Of a stretch of 64,000 nucleotides of DNA, positions 1 through 11,096 are shown piece by piece. The DNA lies in assembly GCA_963969495.1 (NCBI GenBank), contig OZ018318.1, positions 99,393,357 through 99,457,356 on the forward strand, written 5' to 3'. The position numbers and the translations under genes are program-made. Position 1 is the stretch's first letter, and each line of letters begins with the position of its first letter. The notes below the pieces were generated by a model. It ran no database searches. It was given only the letters and a program-made list of their open reading frames with translations, and had not been told where the DNA came from. This DNA comes from Ceratothoa steindachneri. Its lineage: Eukaryota; Arthropoda; Malacostraca; Isopoda; Cymothoidae.

Positions 1-2
1 CG

Positions 3-2033
3 CGAAACGGTCACGCTGGGGGAAGAGGGGGGAGCCCTGGTTTTAGCCGGGGCAGGGTATGAACCCTTTTTGCCGCCAGCTTTACCAGGGGAGCGCCCAG
101 GTTGGGTAGAGCCCACAGAAGGGCTCCGAATGGGCGCGGAAACAACCGTGCTCGTTGGCCTGGATGGGCCAGGAGCAGAGGGTGCCTTTCTAACTATTGA
201 GGCATATGACGTCCCAGGCAGAGCCGGGCGCGCCAGGACCAAGTCCTTTGCTTCGCGGAATGAGAGTCGATCCTGGGCCTGAACGGCCAGGATTTCTTTC
301 TCAAGGAGATATGCACCACATTGCTTCGAAGAAGCAGGGTGCGGCTCTCCGCAATTAACACACTTGGCCACACACGATTTGGACTTATCGTGTGCGACCT
401 TGGAGCAATTTACACAGACTTCGGGTGACCCCGATTTTGCACGTCTACATGATCGATTCGTATGGCCGAAGCGGTGGCAGTAATAGCACCGCCGCGGCAG
501 TGGCACGAATGCCTTCACGCGGTAGCGGTACCAACCGGCACGCACCGACTCAGGGAGCTTGTCACAGTCGAACGTGACGAAGAGTGTAGGGGTGGGTCTC
601 GAGGCCCCTCCCTGTTTTCTCATCACACGTTCGACCTTGACCGCCCCATGGTCGGCCAGCTCTAGGGTGATGTCCTCAATGGAGTAGTCAACAAGTTCCC
701 TCGCATAAACTACTCCTTTCACAAAGTTCATGGTAGAGTGCGGCGTCACACTCACCGGGGTGCCATGAAGTGTCCGAAGAGCACTTATCTTGGCCGCCTC
801 GGCGGGATTCGCCGCATTCGCCAGAAGGCTCCCGTCCGAGAAACGGGTTACCTTCGGCTCTCTACCAATTGCACTAGCTAATCCTCTCCTCTGATGGATC
901 ATGTTGCCCTTGGACAACATGGTGCCATCAGTGGAGCGAATAACAAGGAAGCGTTTGAAGCCAGCGGGCTCGAAAACGCCAGGTAACCTCTGAATCAGGG
1001 GCCCCGATGTCATCGAGGCTCCGCCCTGTGCATTCTTGGTCTTAGTCGTAGTCATGGGCTCCGCACACGAGGGGGTAGAGGGGCCGGATGTGCCGATCTT
1101 GGCTTGGTCGCCTACCAAAGTGGTAGCAGACCCATCCGTCCCCGCAGCCCCCGCGGATGGAGAGGAGCCCCGAGTCTTCTTCGTCTTTTGAGTCTTTTTA
1201 GTCTTTTTCTTTTTAGGAGAGGAGGGCGGGGAATGAACCCGCTTTTCACCTCCGCCGGCAGAAGTCCCCAGGCCAGATGGACCAGCCTCAGCCAGGTCCC
1301 TCTCCGAAATGGAGAAGGTCCTGGTTGTCGTAGGGGCACCTGTCGGAGGAGATCCCTCCCCTCCTTCTACTGCCTCGGAGCCCTCAGCCATTTGAGGAGG
1401 ACCTTGCATAGGGGCGGATTCGGGTTCGGTGCTTGGCGCCGAGCCCGAATTCCCCCCCATGGAAGGCCCTACCGTCTGGGGCTGGGTCTCCTCAAGGACC
1501 ATGTCTATCACAGGAGGGGCCTCCTGTTGGCCATCCCCTCCCAGGACATCGCAGGTCCCCTTGGCAGTATTGTCACTAGTCAGGTGGTGTGGGGAGGCAC
1601 AGGCCTTGACCCCAGCAAGGTTCAAAATTCTTGCCAGCAGGTCTTTTGAGGGAAGCGACCGAAGGGGCCTGGCTTCCCTCTCCCCCCTAAGGGGGTTTGC
1701 CCTACCGAGCCGCTTGCACGAGGGGCGGTCGGCAATGGGCTGCCTGCTGGCTTTCTTGGCAGTCCCCTTAGAAAGCAAAGGAGGGACTGCCGCTGGAGAT
1801 AGGGAGGTGCCCGAAAGCACCTCCAGAGAAGGGGGTGAGGGGGAGTCCCCTACACCCGTAGGCGTAGGAGAGGAGTAAGCCTCCTCTCCGGTTAAAGAAT
1901 TATGGAGGGTCCCTTGCGCAAGCACAAGGGGGGGGACCTCCATTTTCTCGGTGGAGCTGCCCGAGGGCGGCTCCGTAGATGTTTTTGGGGAAGTTGGGGG
2001 TTGGGGTTTTTGTTTTTTTTCATACATGGGCAT
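3..2033 (-). CDS. LINE family A ORF1, nucleic-acid-binding protein (partial, 677+ codons, open at left edge)
   Basis: One uninterrupted minus-strand reading frame from an ATG at 2033 to the window edge; the nearest upstream in-frame stop is at 2067-2069, so 2033 is the best start. The first ~320 residues are rich in Pro, Ser and Gly and include a lysine/threonine-rich basic stretch near residue 280 (KKKKTKKTQKTKK). A second Met at residue 327 begins the better-conserved part. From about residue 515 come three zinc knuckles: CYYCHRFGHTNRSC, CVNCSKVAHDKSKSC and CVNCGEPHPASSKQC. Just before them lies the module GVVYARELVDYS...ERVMRK typical of arthropod LINE ORF1. The C-terminal part is again Pro/Ser-rich. 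The protein should coat LINE RNA in the ribonucleoprotein particle. No frameshift or stop is visible, so this copy is young or under selection. Its true length is unknown because the stop is outside the window. Confidence 0.8.
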   Translation of the reverse strand, partial: MPMYEKKQKPQPPTSPKTSTEPPSGSSTEKMEVPPLVLAQGTLHNSLTGEEAYSSPTPTGVGDSPSPPSLEVLSGTSLSPAAVPPLLSKGTAKKASRQPIADRPSCKRLGRANPLRGEREARPLRSLPSKDLLARILNLAGVKACASPHHLTSDNTAKGTCDVLGGDGQQEAPPVIDMVLEETQPQTVGPSMGGNSGSAPSTEPESAPMQGPPQMAEGSEAVEGGEGSPPTGAPTTTRTFSISERDLAEAGPSGLGTSAGGGEKRVHSPPSSPKKKKTKKTQKTKKTRGSSPSAGAAGTDGSATTLVGDQAKIGTSGPSTPSCAEPMTTTKTKNAQGGASMTSGPLIQRLPGVFEPAGFKRFLVIRSTDGTMLSKGNMIHQRRGLASAIGREPKVTRFSDGSLLANAANPAEAAKISALRTLHGTPVSVTPHSTMNFVKGVVYARELVDYSIEDITLELADHGAVKVERVMRKQGGASRPTPTLFVTFDCDKLPESVRAGWYRYRVKAFVPLPRRCYYCHRFGHTNRSCRRAKSGSPEVCVNCSKVAHDKSKSCVAKCVNCGEPHPASSKQCGAYLLEKEILAVQAQDRLSFREAKDLVLARPALPGTSYASIVRKAPSAPGPSRPTSTVVSAPIRSPSVGSTQPGRSPGKAGGKKGSYPAPAKTRAPPSSPSVTVS

Positions 2034-2575
2034 GGTGACCCTCTTTTGATTACGGGACGCAATAGCTCATCACCTCTCGCAGTTGCCCGCACTGCGAGAG
2101 GTGCTTACAAGCCCGGCAGAGCCAGGCGCCGCCATTCGGGACCACCCCTCCCGCCTGGTGGCCTGGCAGTCCTTCGGCATGGCGGCTCCACCTTGGACAC
2201 GGCGTAAAAAATATAGGTTGTGAAGAGGAGAGGAAAAGGGATGTGAGGAAGATGTGGGTGGGGATGAAGCAGGTTGTTAAAAAAACCCCATCCCGAACCG
2301 GAGCTGAGGGGTTAGGGAACAATGTCCCCTCCCCCCCTCAGCCCCGATCCGGGGTGGTTGGCTTGAGAAGAAGGTCAGCATTCTACCCTGTGAAATTAGA
2401 GGCTGACCAGAGAAAGTTGTGGGAGAGGTTGTATGAAAAGCGACGAGGTAGGGGAGAAATCGGGCTATCTGAAGGAAGGAAGAGAGGCTAAGCTGGGGCC
2501 GGACGGAGCGCTGGATCCCGTCAGCACGGCGGCCAGGATGGCAAATCGCCGCGCCCCTTACGGGGAAAAACTATT
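2034..2575 (-). other. 5' UTR of LINE family A with two strong hairpins
   Basis: Non-coding leader just upstream of the ORF1 ATG. Hairpin 1 (2071-2103) has a perfect 13-bp stem, CACCTCTCGCAGT pairing with ACTGCGAGAGGTG, and a 7-base loop. Hairpin 2 (about 2299-2353) pairs CTGAGGGG with CCCCTCAG inside outer CCGG/CCGG arms. Both have counterparts in the second copy (10108-10138 and about 10335-10390), where the bases differ but pairing is kept. LINE 5' UTRs usually hold the internal promoter; no core element can be proved here. Confidence 0.6.
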
Positions 2576-2599
2576 GCAGACGAATAAAATAGAAATTAA

Positions 2600-2830
2600 A
2601 TATTCGAGATGAGAATTGAACTCGGGTCTCCAAATTGACGATCGAGTACATTGCCACACAGCAACCAAGCACACAATTTCAAAGCTACTTAAAGCGTCAC
2701 CCAATCAATCTCAGTATTTTCCCAAGGTAGAGGTTACTTCAAGATTTTATTATAAAAAAAAAAAAATCCCACACCCGCACACAATTCAAAGACTCACCTA
2801 TCCATATAGACACAAGAAGAGAGAATGATG
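2600..2830. repeat. tRNA-like interspersed repeat, copy 1
   Basis: The minus strand carries a degenerate polymerase III B-box-like stretch (GAGTTCAATTCTC). The downstream part on the plus strand (CACCCAATCAAT..TCAG, then a tract around AATTCAAAGACTCACCTATCC) is repeated in 3085-3330. This suggests two copies of a tRNA-derived repeat. The cloverleaf is too decayed to call a tRNA. Confidence 0.4.
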
Positions 2831-3084
2831 AGTGTGGAGTTGTAAATGACTAAAAACAGGGCTTTTGCCATTTTTATATATCTTTCTTTCAATGCCTTTT
2901 TGAAGACAATGGAAAAACTGTAGTTGTAAGCTATATATAAAGATAGTAAAAAAAGAATGAGAAACTGAAAACTGGTCTGTAGAGACAATAGAATGGGGCA
3001 TTGAAGACATTCCTATTCAAGATGAGCTATGGAAAGATAAATAAAGGCAATTTATACTTAAGAAGAGTGCAATAACGCATAGGG

Positions 3085-3330
3085 AAAAACTTTGAAATTC
3101 ACTCGCCTGGATTCAAACCCGTTTCTCAAAATTGCTGGCCCGGGGTTCCACTTACGACTAAGCTACCAGGCAGAGAATCCAAACCTACCAAAAAGTCACC
3201 CAATCAATGTCAGAACCTCCCCATGCTAGAAAGTACATCCAAGTGAATATTACACTAAATCTCCAACACAGTAACAATTCAAAAGCTCGACTATTCGTAC
3301 ACATAAAAGAAAAAGCAACACAACTACAAG
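3085..3330. repeat. tRNA-like interspersed repeat, copy 2 (better preserved)
   Basis: On the minus strand between about 3176 and 3098: GCCTGG at the 5' side pairs with CCAGGC at the 3' side like an acceptor stem. An A-box-like TAGCTTAGTCGTAAGTGG and a B-box-like GGGTTTGAATCC lie in the right order and spacing. It shares its other half with 2680-2800. It is most likely a tRNA-derived SINE or tRNA pseudogene; an anticodon stem is not convincing. Confidence 0.45.
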
Positions 3331-3419
3331 CCGTGAATAGTGAACAACTATCGCAGGGTTTTCGCCATTGTTAGTCGCGGGCTACTCTACATTTTAATAT
3401 GTCCTTCGGTCATTCCCCG

Positions 3420-4735
3420 TTGTGCTTCTTTTTTGTATTACATTGTAACTATTCGGCCGATTCCAACAAAATTTGAAACCCTTATGATGTTTTGCATTCT
3501 CTTTCGAAACATCACCTACACAACTTACACCACCTACACCACCACCAACTAAACTACCTACACTACATAGACCAGCACCACCTACCCCAGATACACCACC
3601 AATTATCCCATGTACACCACTACTACCTACATCGCCACAACCTACTCCGCCTACACCAATATCGCCTACGCCCCGCCATCTACACCTGCACCACCACCCC
3701 CTACGCATGCACCACCACAACCTACACCACTACCACATATACACTAACACCACTTATGTACACCATTTACAACTACACACCCTCAACTCCTACAACACCA
3801 CCAGGTACACCACCACCACCACCTACAAGAATTACTACACAACCACCTACACCACCATCATGTAAACCACAATCACCTACACAATTATCACCTACAGCAC
3901 CTACAACAACAGCACCTACACCAACACCACCTATACCACCAACATCTACCACCACTACTTCCTACACCACTTACAACACCACCACCTACAGCACCTACAC
4001 CACCACCCTCTAAATCACCTGCAACAACTACACTAGCGCTACCTACACCGCCAAATCCTACAGCGCTTACACCACCATCACCTACACCACCAACACCTGT
4101 ACCACCTACACCGCCACCGCCTCCCCCTCACCCCCTACATCACACCACATCTACCACTGTCATCTAGACCACCTACACCCCCCCACCACCACTTACACCA
4201 CCAGCACCTACGCTAACAGCACCTACATCACCAACACCTACACCTCCATCACTTACACCCCCTGCGTCACCTACAATACAATAAAACCACTACCTACCCC
4301 AGCTATAGCCCCATGGCCTACAACACCACCCAACCCACCTACACCACTAACAACTACATCACAGCACCTACACCACCACCACCTACACCGATGCCACCTA
4401 CACCTACACCAGTACCACCTACTCCATCACCACCACCACCTACACCACCACCACCCACACCACCACCGCCAAAGCTTTTCCCGGGAATTATTTTGCTTTG
4501 GCAATAACATCAAAACTATTCGGGAAGTACTAACGAAATTTAAGACCTTTATGTTCTTTTACATTCTCTTTTGAATGCTATATTTGCCAAAGTCCTCCCA
4601 AGGTTATCCGGGAAATTATTTGGTAATAACATAATAACTATTCCGCCGATACTAAAGAAATTTGAAATCCGTATGTTGTTTTACATTCCTTTTCGAATGA
4701 TATATTGCTAAAGTCCTACCATGGTTAGTCCGTGA
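3420..4735. repeat. Tandem ~130-bp units interrupted by a ~960-bp CCTACACCACC-type array
   Basis: Three diverged copies of one unit (recognisable by AACTATTC..CCGA..AAATTTGAAA..CTTATG.TTTT.CATTC.CTTT) lie at 3440-3512, 4480-4608 and 4609-4735. Between the first and second sits a degenerate C-rich minisatellite (about 3513-4475) made of CCTACACCACCA-like words. It reads as Pro/Thr/His-rich on one strand and Gly/Val-rich on the other, but there is no steady reading frame and no sign of a gene. The minus strand has many GG runs at short intervals. Confidence 0.75.
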
Positions 4736-5774
4736 ATTATTAAAAAATTTTGAAGGTCGTAAGGTCATAAATCAGTATAAGTGAGAGCACGCAACTTTTG
4801 ATCAGCAGACCTTGTTTATAAAAACAACACAAAAGCTTTTTTTTATAAAGGTCGGAAAGTGGCACAGCACGTAGTCTTCCACCACTTCCCCTTTCCTTCT
4901 TTACCTTGAATATTCGCTGTGGAAATCTTGCAAAAAATTAACAACAACAACATGAAAGGGACCGAGCAATTACTATTTCAGATTATACAGGTTATGTTCC
5001 TAAATGTAATTTAAAAATGATTTCTTCTTCAACAAACATTTAGGCGACGGATGAGGGATGAAAGAGGAATTAGGCTGGTATGTGTGATGTAACAACAGCC
5101 TAAAAAGTGTCATTATTTCTCTTAGGGGGGAGAGGAGAAGGGGTGGATAAGGGGTGAAAGCGGCAAGATGGTCTCTTTTTATCCAACTGGGCTTGATGCG
5201 GTTTTAGTTGCGTTTTTGTCTAACTTATTTCTTTGCTTGCCTCCTGAAAATCAGGTGGTGATGAGGAGAGCGATGAGCGAGCCTATCAGAGTCTAGTCGA
5301 ATGGTGATGTGATGGATATCGAGTTTGATGACCAAAGTCTACCCATATGCTTGTGAAGGCAAATTTGGGGGTTAAAGATAGCCTCAACCTGTCCCAAAAA
5401 TCTGATACGCGAAAGAAAAAACAAAACAACTCCAATGCTAAATCTTTTATACAGCTTTAAATGGTTAAGTATGAAAAATAAAAGAAAAACTACCTAGGTC
5501 TAGGAAAAGAGGTACTGATCTACTCCTCTATATCAAAAAATACAGTTATGGAGTCATGGATAGAATTATATTTACCTGACTATTTTAATTAGAACAGGTC
5601 CAGAGGAAGAAGTGTAGAAATTATTTTATTCATAAACACGAGATACTATTGATAATGAAATACATCAATATATGAAGATAGTACGTCTTAAATTTTAGCT
5701 ATTGACTTGTGATAAATAGCAATAAAATAAATTTCATCGTGTTATTTGAACCATCTAGGCAAATATACAAAAAG
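4736..5774. other. AT-rich DNA, nothing recognised
   Basis: No long open frame, terminal repeat, tRNA or recognisable element relic was seen on either strand. Confidence 0.5.
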
Positions 5775-6885
5775 CAATGGTTATACTAGGTGACATAAAT
5801 CTTACGAACCTCGATTTTCTAAAGGAAACGATGGACAATGCAGGAAATCGAATTCTAGAGTTTAGAAATGATAGATCTCCCTCATCAAAATGTAGACGAG
5901 TCAACATGCGAACAGAAAATCTTAGTTAATTTTGACAAATTAAATGAAATTAGTTGAGAATATACACGGTAACCAAACACTTAGAAACAGCGATCATAAT
6001 ATAATTACATAGATTAAATCTAAATATTCCTAAAAATGTTCTTTAGAAGTCTCATTTTATCCCGAAGTTTCACCTTGTAATTTTTATCTTTTTTGCTCCT
6101 GTTTAAAATTTTTAAACTTAGATGAAATTTTATTAGTCGAAAACGCTCACCTAATATATACTAACTTCCAGCGTTAATTTTCAATTTAAATAAAGAAATA
6201 GGGCGCTATATAAAAATAGATGGAAATAGATCAAACCAGGTGTAGTGTATATATAATGAAATTAAAATGTGCATAAAGGAACGTAACCGATTGCAAAAAA
6301 TTTAGAAAAACAACAATAGTGTCAAGAATCTAAGCAGATAATTTTATTATCGTCGCCTTTCAAATACAAAATATTAATAAGAGACAAAATGAACTATGGT
6401 AAAGAACGTGCGTAATTTGCTCCCAAAAAATGTTTTTTAGGATATGTAAATAATAGTAAACTTACATAAGGCTCCTTCAGGTTTTCTAAGATGTTCATAT
6501 TAACGACCAAAACGACGTGGTGGCTATATTAATTGAACATTTTATGAATGTTTTTACCGTTAAAGATACAAATAATACTAACAACACAAGATGTAATAAA
6601 TTTTGGCGAAGATACAATCAAATATCGACATAACTGACATTAAATCAGTTTTTATATTGTGAAAAGGACATTTACAACGCGCCGGGCCCCGATAAAATTT
6701 ATCCGATCCACCTTTAAAGCCAACTTTTAAAACCTATTTGTTCAATATCCTAAAAGTCTATTACAAGAGGAAAAGTTCTTTAGGAGTTAAAAGATTGTAA
6801 TGTAACATCATTTTTCAAAAAACGCATAAAGCCTGATCCTGGAAATTATCTTCCCCATCGATAAATATTACTTTAAATATTACCT
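5775..6885 (+). pseudogene. Ancient CR1/L2-type LINE relic (endonuclease to early RT)
   Basis: There is no long frame, but scattered plus-strand words in the right order match CR1-type ORF2. VILGDINLTNLDF at about 5779 is the endonuclease GDFN region. GYVNNSK at about 6436 matches FFGYVNSRK of the intact copy at 48404, and is followed by an equivalent of NDYFSSVFT near 6530. YNAPGPDK at about 6672 is the K-SPGPDG motif. CNVTSFFKKRIKPDPGNYLP at about 6798 matches VTPIFKKGDRSEPSNYRP. Many stops and indels show an old, dead copy. The fit rests on motif order rather than on any one match. Confidence 0.7.
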
Positions 6886-8235
6886 AACAGAAATAAGAAT
6901 TGTGAAACTAATTCTTCATCCATATTCTATCTTCTTTTCTTCACCTGTCAAACAACTCTGAAATTCCCAGTTTACCCTATTTTTTAAGGTAATTCTATAT
7001 TTATAACAAACACTATAAGAAGTAAATTTATAGGAGAGAGATTTAGTTTAATAAACAAGATTGTAACCGCTCAATATAACCGGCAAGAAACCAACGGCGA
7101 AAATGTAGAGGAAGCTAGACAATCGTGCCCCAATATTTGCCGAACAAACCACCCTCAGAGCTGACTCTGAGGAAGACACTTGCTTGAAGTTGAGGAAGCT
7201 ACATTGTTTACCAGAGGAGATAGAAACCACTAGTAATTCAAAAAATAGAAATACCTCTAAAGAGAGCACTAAACCGAAAACTAACCAAACACCCAATGAA
7301 AACGAATACTCTTCAATTAAGGCTCACCTTACTGATAAAAGGACCAGCCGAAGAGACTAATGAATAAAGCTATCCGAAAAGTGACCCGAATGAGACTATT
7401 TGAAAAGAATCATTCTAATTCAAGACGATCCATGTAAAAATTCAATAAAATTGGAAAGTGTCAGATAAAAGCTGCATTAAAAGAAGGTAAAAAGTCATAA
7501 TAAAGTAGAGGTAATCATTATAAAATTGTGTGAATGGTAAAATATAGAAAGCAGTGCAACTTAAGCAGAATTTAATTCAAGTTAAAATTCATAAATATAA
7601 AAAAAGAGAGAAAAGCCAATACAATATAAACGATCTACATAAACACGCAGATTAACGGACATAACAAACGATAATCCAAACCATTATAGTTTACATGAAC
7701 TCTAAAATTGCACAGAACGGCGTGGAAATTTTAGTATGCACAAGTGTGAAAAGGATATAACACAAATGAACAATTATGTCGCTATCTGTAAGAAGTCGTG
7801 GGAATGATAGATGGAAAAAGAAAAGACTAACTTGAAATTTTTGAAATTTCTGCGTCAAAGAATTCAGGAGTAAGCGCATGATGGAACATAAAGATAAATA
7901 CGGACCTTTTAACTTTGGGTTGCCCATTCTAAGGCGCATTTCGGTCGAGAAAAGAAACAGTTAGCTGTTGAATACATTATCAGAAACACAAAGTTTAACT
8001 AGTTTGACAATTTTTGTTTAGGGTAATAGAAGGTTTAATATAAGGTTATCTAATACATTCGCTAGAACTTGGGGGGATTCATCAATAGGGACATTAATAT
8101 AAATACTTTCTGCCTCGAACTGAATATCGAACTATTTTTGATGTTGCTATTTCTAAATTTCTCAATAAAATCGGAGGAATGAATTATGCAAGAAGATGAC
8201 GTTAATCCCACTGTATCAGAGAGTAAAGACGCCAG
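6886..8235. other. AT-rich DNA, nothing recognised
   Basis: Short open frames here (for example 7048-7296 and 7691-7939 on the minus strand) have no recognisable domain and low-complexity composition. No repeats with terminal structure were seen. Confidence 0.45.
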
Positions 8236-10580
8236 TCATTTTCTGATATGCGGGCCAACGCGCCCGCGCCAAGCACCACCGGGCGGGCTCTCGGGCTGCA
8301 GCGGACTAGAAAAGGATATTTGAAAGTGAAATTGATCACTACCATGGAGGTCATCGACCACCTCCACTCAAAATTAGGCTGTGCATCCGGAGAACAAAGA
8401 TAGATCGAGGCAGGAGAAAAAAAGCGGTTCTCGGGCAGTGATGCGTAAGCCCATCCACAGTTAGGACATCCGTGTCCAGCTCGTCGATCAGGTCGGCAAG
8501 GACTTGACCCCTGGAATTAATTGAGTAGTCTCACTAGAGGGAGTTTCTACCATTCAGACCTCTGAGCAAAAGAACGACCCTCAGCAACCGTGCCACGACG
8601 CGGCGGAAATCACCCCCGTCAAATTCGGCTGACGGTGGAATGTACGAGAAAATAACAGTATACCTCTTCCAGGTTCATCTACACAGCTACTCCCTGAAAG
8701 AAGCGATTAGTATGGCTGAAGCGGTGACAGTAGTAGCACCTCCGCGGCAGTGGCACGAATGTCTTCACGTAGTAGTGGTACCAACCGGCACGCACCGACT
8801 CAGGGACCTTCTCTTAGTCGAACGTGACGAAGAGTTTGTAAGGGTGGATCTCGAGGCACCTCCCTGTTTTCTCATCACACGCTCGATCTTGACCGGCCCA
8901 TGTTCGGACAGCTCTAAGGTTATGTCATCTATGGAGTAGTCCACAAGTTCCCTAGCATATACTACTCCTTTCACAAAGTTCATGGTAGGGTGCAGCGTAA
9001 CACTCACTGGTGTGCCATCAGGTATCTGAAGAGCACTAATCATGTCCTCCATGGATGGAATCGACGCATTCGCCAGAAGGATACCATCCGAGAAAGGGGT
9101 CACCTTCGATTATCTACTAATCACGCTAGCTAAAGCTTTCCTATGATGGATCATGTTGCCCTTAACCAACATGCTTCCATCAGTGGAGCAAATAACGAGA
9201 AAGCGTTTGAAGCCAGTGGTCTCGAAATGCCAGGTAACCTCTGAATGAAGGGTCCCAACGTAATCCAGGCTCCGCTCTGGGCACTTTTGGTCTTAGTCTG
9301 GGACTCCCCACCTGAGTAAGTGCCATCACTGAAAGGAAGAAGGTCTTGGCTGTCACAGGGGCACCAGCTGGGGGAGGAGATCCCTCCTCTTTTTGTAAGC
9401 TCTTTGGCGCCCGCGCCCTCTAAGGAGAAGTTTTCACAGGGTCGGACTCGGGTTCTGTGCTTGTAACCGAACCTACGTTCGACCACATGAAAGATCCTAC
9501 CGTCTGAGGCTGGGTCACCTCAGATACCATGTTCATCTCAAAGGGGGGAGGCTCCATGTGGCCATCCCCCCCCAAGACATAACTGATCCCATTCGAGGGA
9601 CCTTTATTCTTCTCCTGGGCCAGCGAACCGACATTCGTCTGGGAAGAGAAGATGGCAGGTATACTGCCCCCCTGCAAGCTGGTCGCGCACACACGCAGGA
9701 TATGAGGGGGCAAGGGCGGACGGACCCTGCCATTTCCTACTCGCTTAAGAGGGTTGCCCCTATCAATACGCTCCCACCGGGATATATCAATTATGGGCCG
9801 CCTGCCTACTTTATTGGCAGTCCCCTTAGAAAGTAAAATGGAGAGTGCCGCTGGAGAAAGGGAGTCGCCCTTGGGCGACTCCAGAGAAGTGATTGAGAGT
9901 AAGTCCCCTACACCCGTAGGCCTAGAGAAAAATATGCCAGCTCTCCTGCCAAACAGTTTTGGATGGTGCCCTGCGAAAGCGCAAGGGGGTAGGGGACCTC
10001 CATTTCTTCGGTAGAGCTACCCGAGGACGGCTCCAACAATGGTCGAGAGAAGGAGAGAGAGGGTTTATTTTTATTTTCACCTTTGTCACGGGCCCCAATT
10101 ACAAATCACCCCACGCAGTATCATGATGTGCGTGGGGTAAACACGGGGCCAGCAAAACTAGCTGCCGCAATTTGAGGCCACTCCTCCCGCCTAGTGACCT
10201 GGCAGCCCATCGTCATTGCGGCTCTACCTTAGGCACGGTGTAAAAATTGATAGATTGAAAGGAGAAATAAGGGGGATGTGAGGAAGATGTGGGTGAGAAT
10301 GAAGCAGGTTGTTAAAAACCTACCACTCCAGACCGGAGCTCAAGGTTGAGGGACCGTTGTTCCCTTCCCTTTCAGCTCCGATCCGGGATAGTTGGGTGAG
10401 AAAAAGCTGGCCGAGAGAGAGAGAGTGTTGAGATGTTGTAGGGAAAGTGAGAAAGTAGGGTAAAAACACAGGCTGTCAGAAAGAAGGAGAAGAGGCTTAT
10501 CTGGGCCCAGACGGGGCGCTGAGTCCCGTTAGCACGGCGGCCAGGAAAGCAGATCGCCGAGCTCCTTACGGGGTTACCAC
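8236..10580 (-). mobile_element. LINE family A, copy 2 (decayed, internally deleted)
   Basis: A second minus-strand copy of the family at 1-2575. Its 5' UTR (10081-10577) and ORF1 (about 10080-8711) align with copy 1 but carry many frameshifts and stops. The best stretch (9103-8765) reads NFVKGVVYARELVDYS.DDITLE, almost as in copy 1. Homology to ORF1 stops near 8711, before the zinc knuckles. The remaining 8240-8640 instead reads like the C-terminal part of a LINE endonuclease: LADLIDELDTDVLTVDGLTHH, then after a frameshift SCLDLSL. About 1 kb between ORF1 and the endonuclease is therefore missing. Confidence 0.75.
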
Positions 10581-11089
10581 TAAATGATCAAGCCGAAATC
10601 AGCAAAAGTGTTTGAGCGTAACGGAAAGGCCATAACCAAGAATGCTTATAGAATTCTCTCGTGACATCAAAAATTACAATTTTAATGAAATGAAAATTAT
10701 TTTGTCATCATCAATTACAACTAAAAAAAAAAAAATCTAAATTTAAATCTATCAGAAGGACAGTTTAAATGTTGCCCCAATGTCTTAAATCTAATCATAA
10801 ATGGTATTGTTGCGTCTTAAGTTAACGCCCCAATTTTAAGACGCTGGTCAGCTTCTCGAACCTCGTATGATTTCAGTTTTTGTCAGTTTCTCAGGTTACG
10901 GGTGAAGTTACTTGTAATATGAAAAACTACACATATAAACTAGTCCGGTCTTGATAAAATTTAAACTCTTTTACAGTGGTTCACTTTCTACATAAATTGA
11001 CCCATTATTGAGAAAAGAAAGTTATATATATATATATATATATACCATTAGCAATTTTAAAAAAAACTTCATTTTTAATTGATAACAAT
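10581..11089. other. AT-rich spacer with short (TA)n
   Basis: Nothing recognised apart from a short (TA)n tract at about 11023-11043. Confidence 0.5.
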
Positions 11090-11096
11090 ATGCAAT

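Larger units (their letters stand above)
1..2575 (-). mobile_element. LINE family A, copy 1 (5' part: 5' UTR plus ORF1, runs off left edge)
   Basis: Non-LTR retrotransposon on the minus strand. Its 5' boundary is placed near 2575 because the segment 2034-2575 aligns along its length with 10081-10577 of a second copy, and both stop matching at the same point. It holds a 5' UTR of about 540 bases and an open ORF1; any ORF2 would lie left of the window. The GC content is far above the flanking AT-rich DNA, a clear compositional island. The ORF1 type (retroviral-like zinc knuckles after a poly-basic, proline-rich N-terminus) is known from jockey/I-type LINEs of arthropods; that assignment is by family resemblance. 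Confidence 0.8.

Noticed and set aside
1104..1878. Plus-strand Arg/Gly-rich frames over 1104-1878
   Set aside because: Shadow of the minus-strand ORF1 of LINE family A; the opposite strand has the zinc knuckles and an uninterrupted frame.
3098..3176. A functional tRNA gene
   Set aside because: A and B boxes and an acceptor-like stem are present, but no convincing anticodon stem, and the unit is repeated nearby with decay, so a tRNA-derived repeat is more likely.
3492..4013. Open frame of 173 codons rich in His, Thr and Pro
   Set aside because: It is a reading of the CCTACACCACC array; composition follows the repeat and the frame changes along the array.
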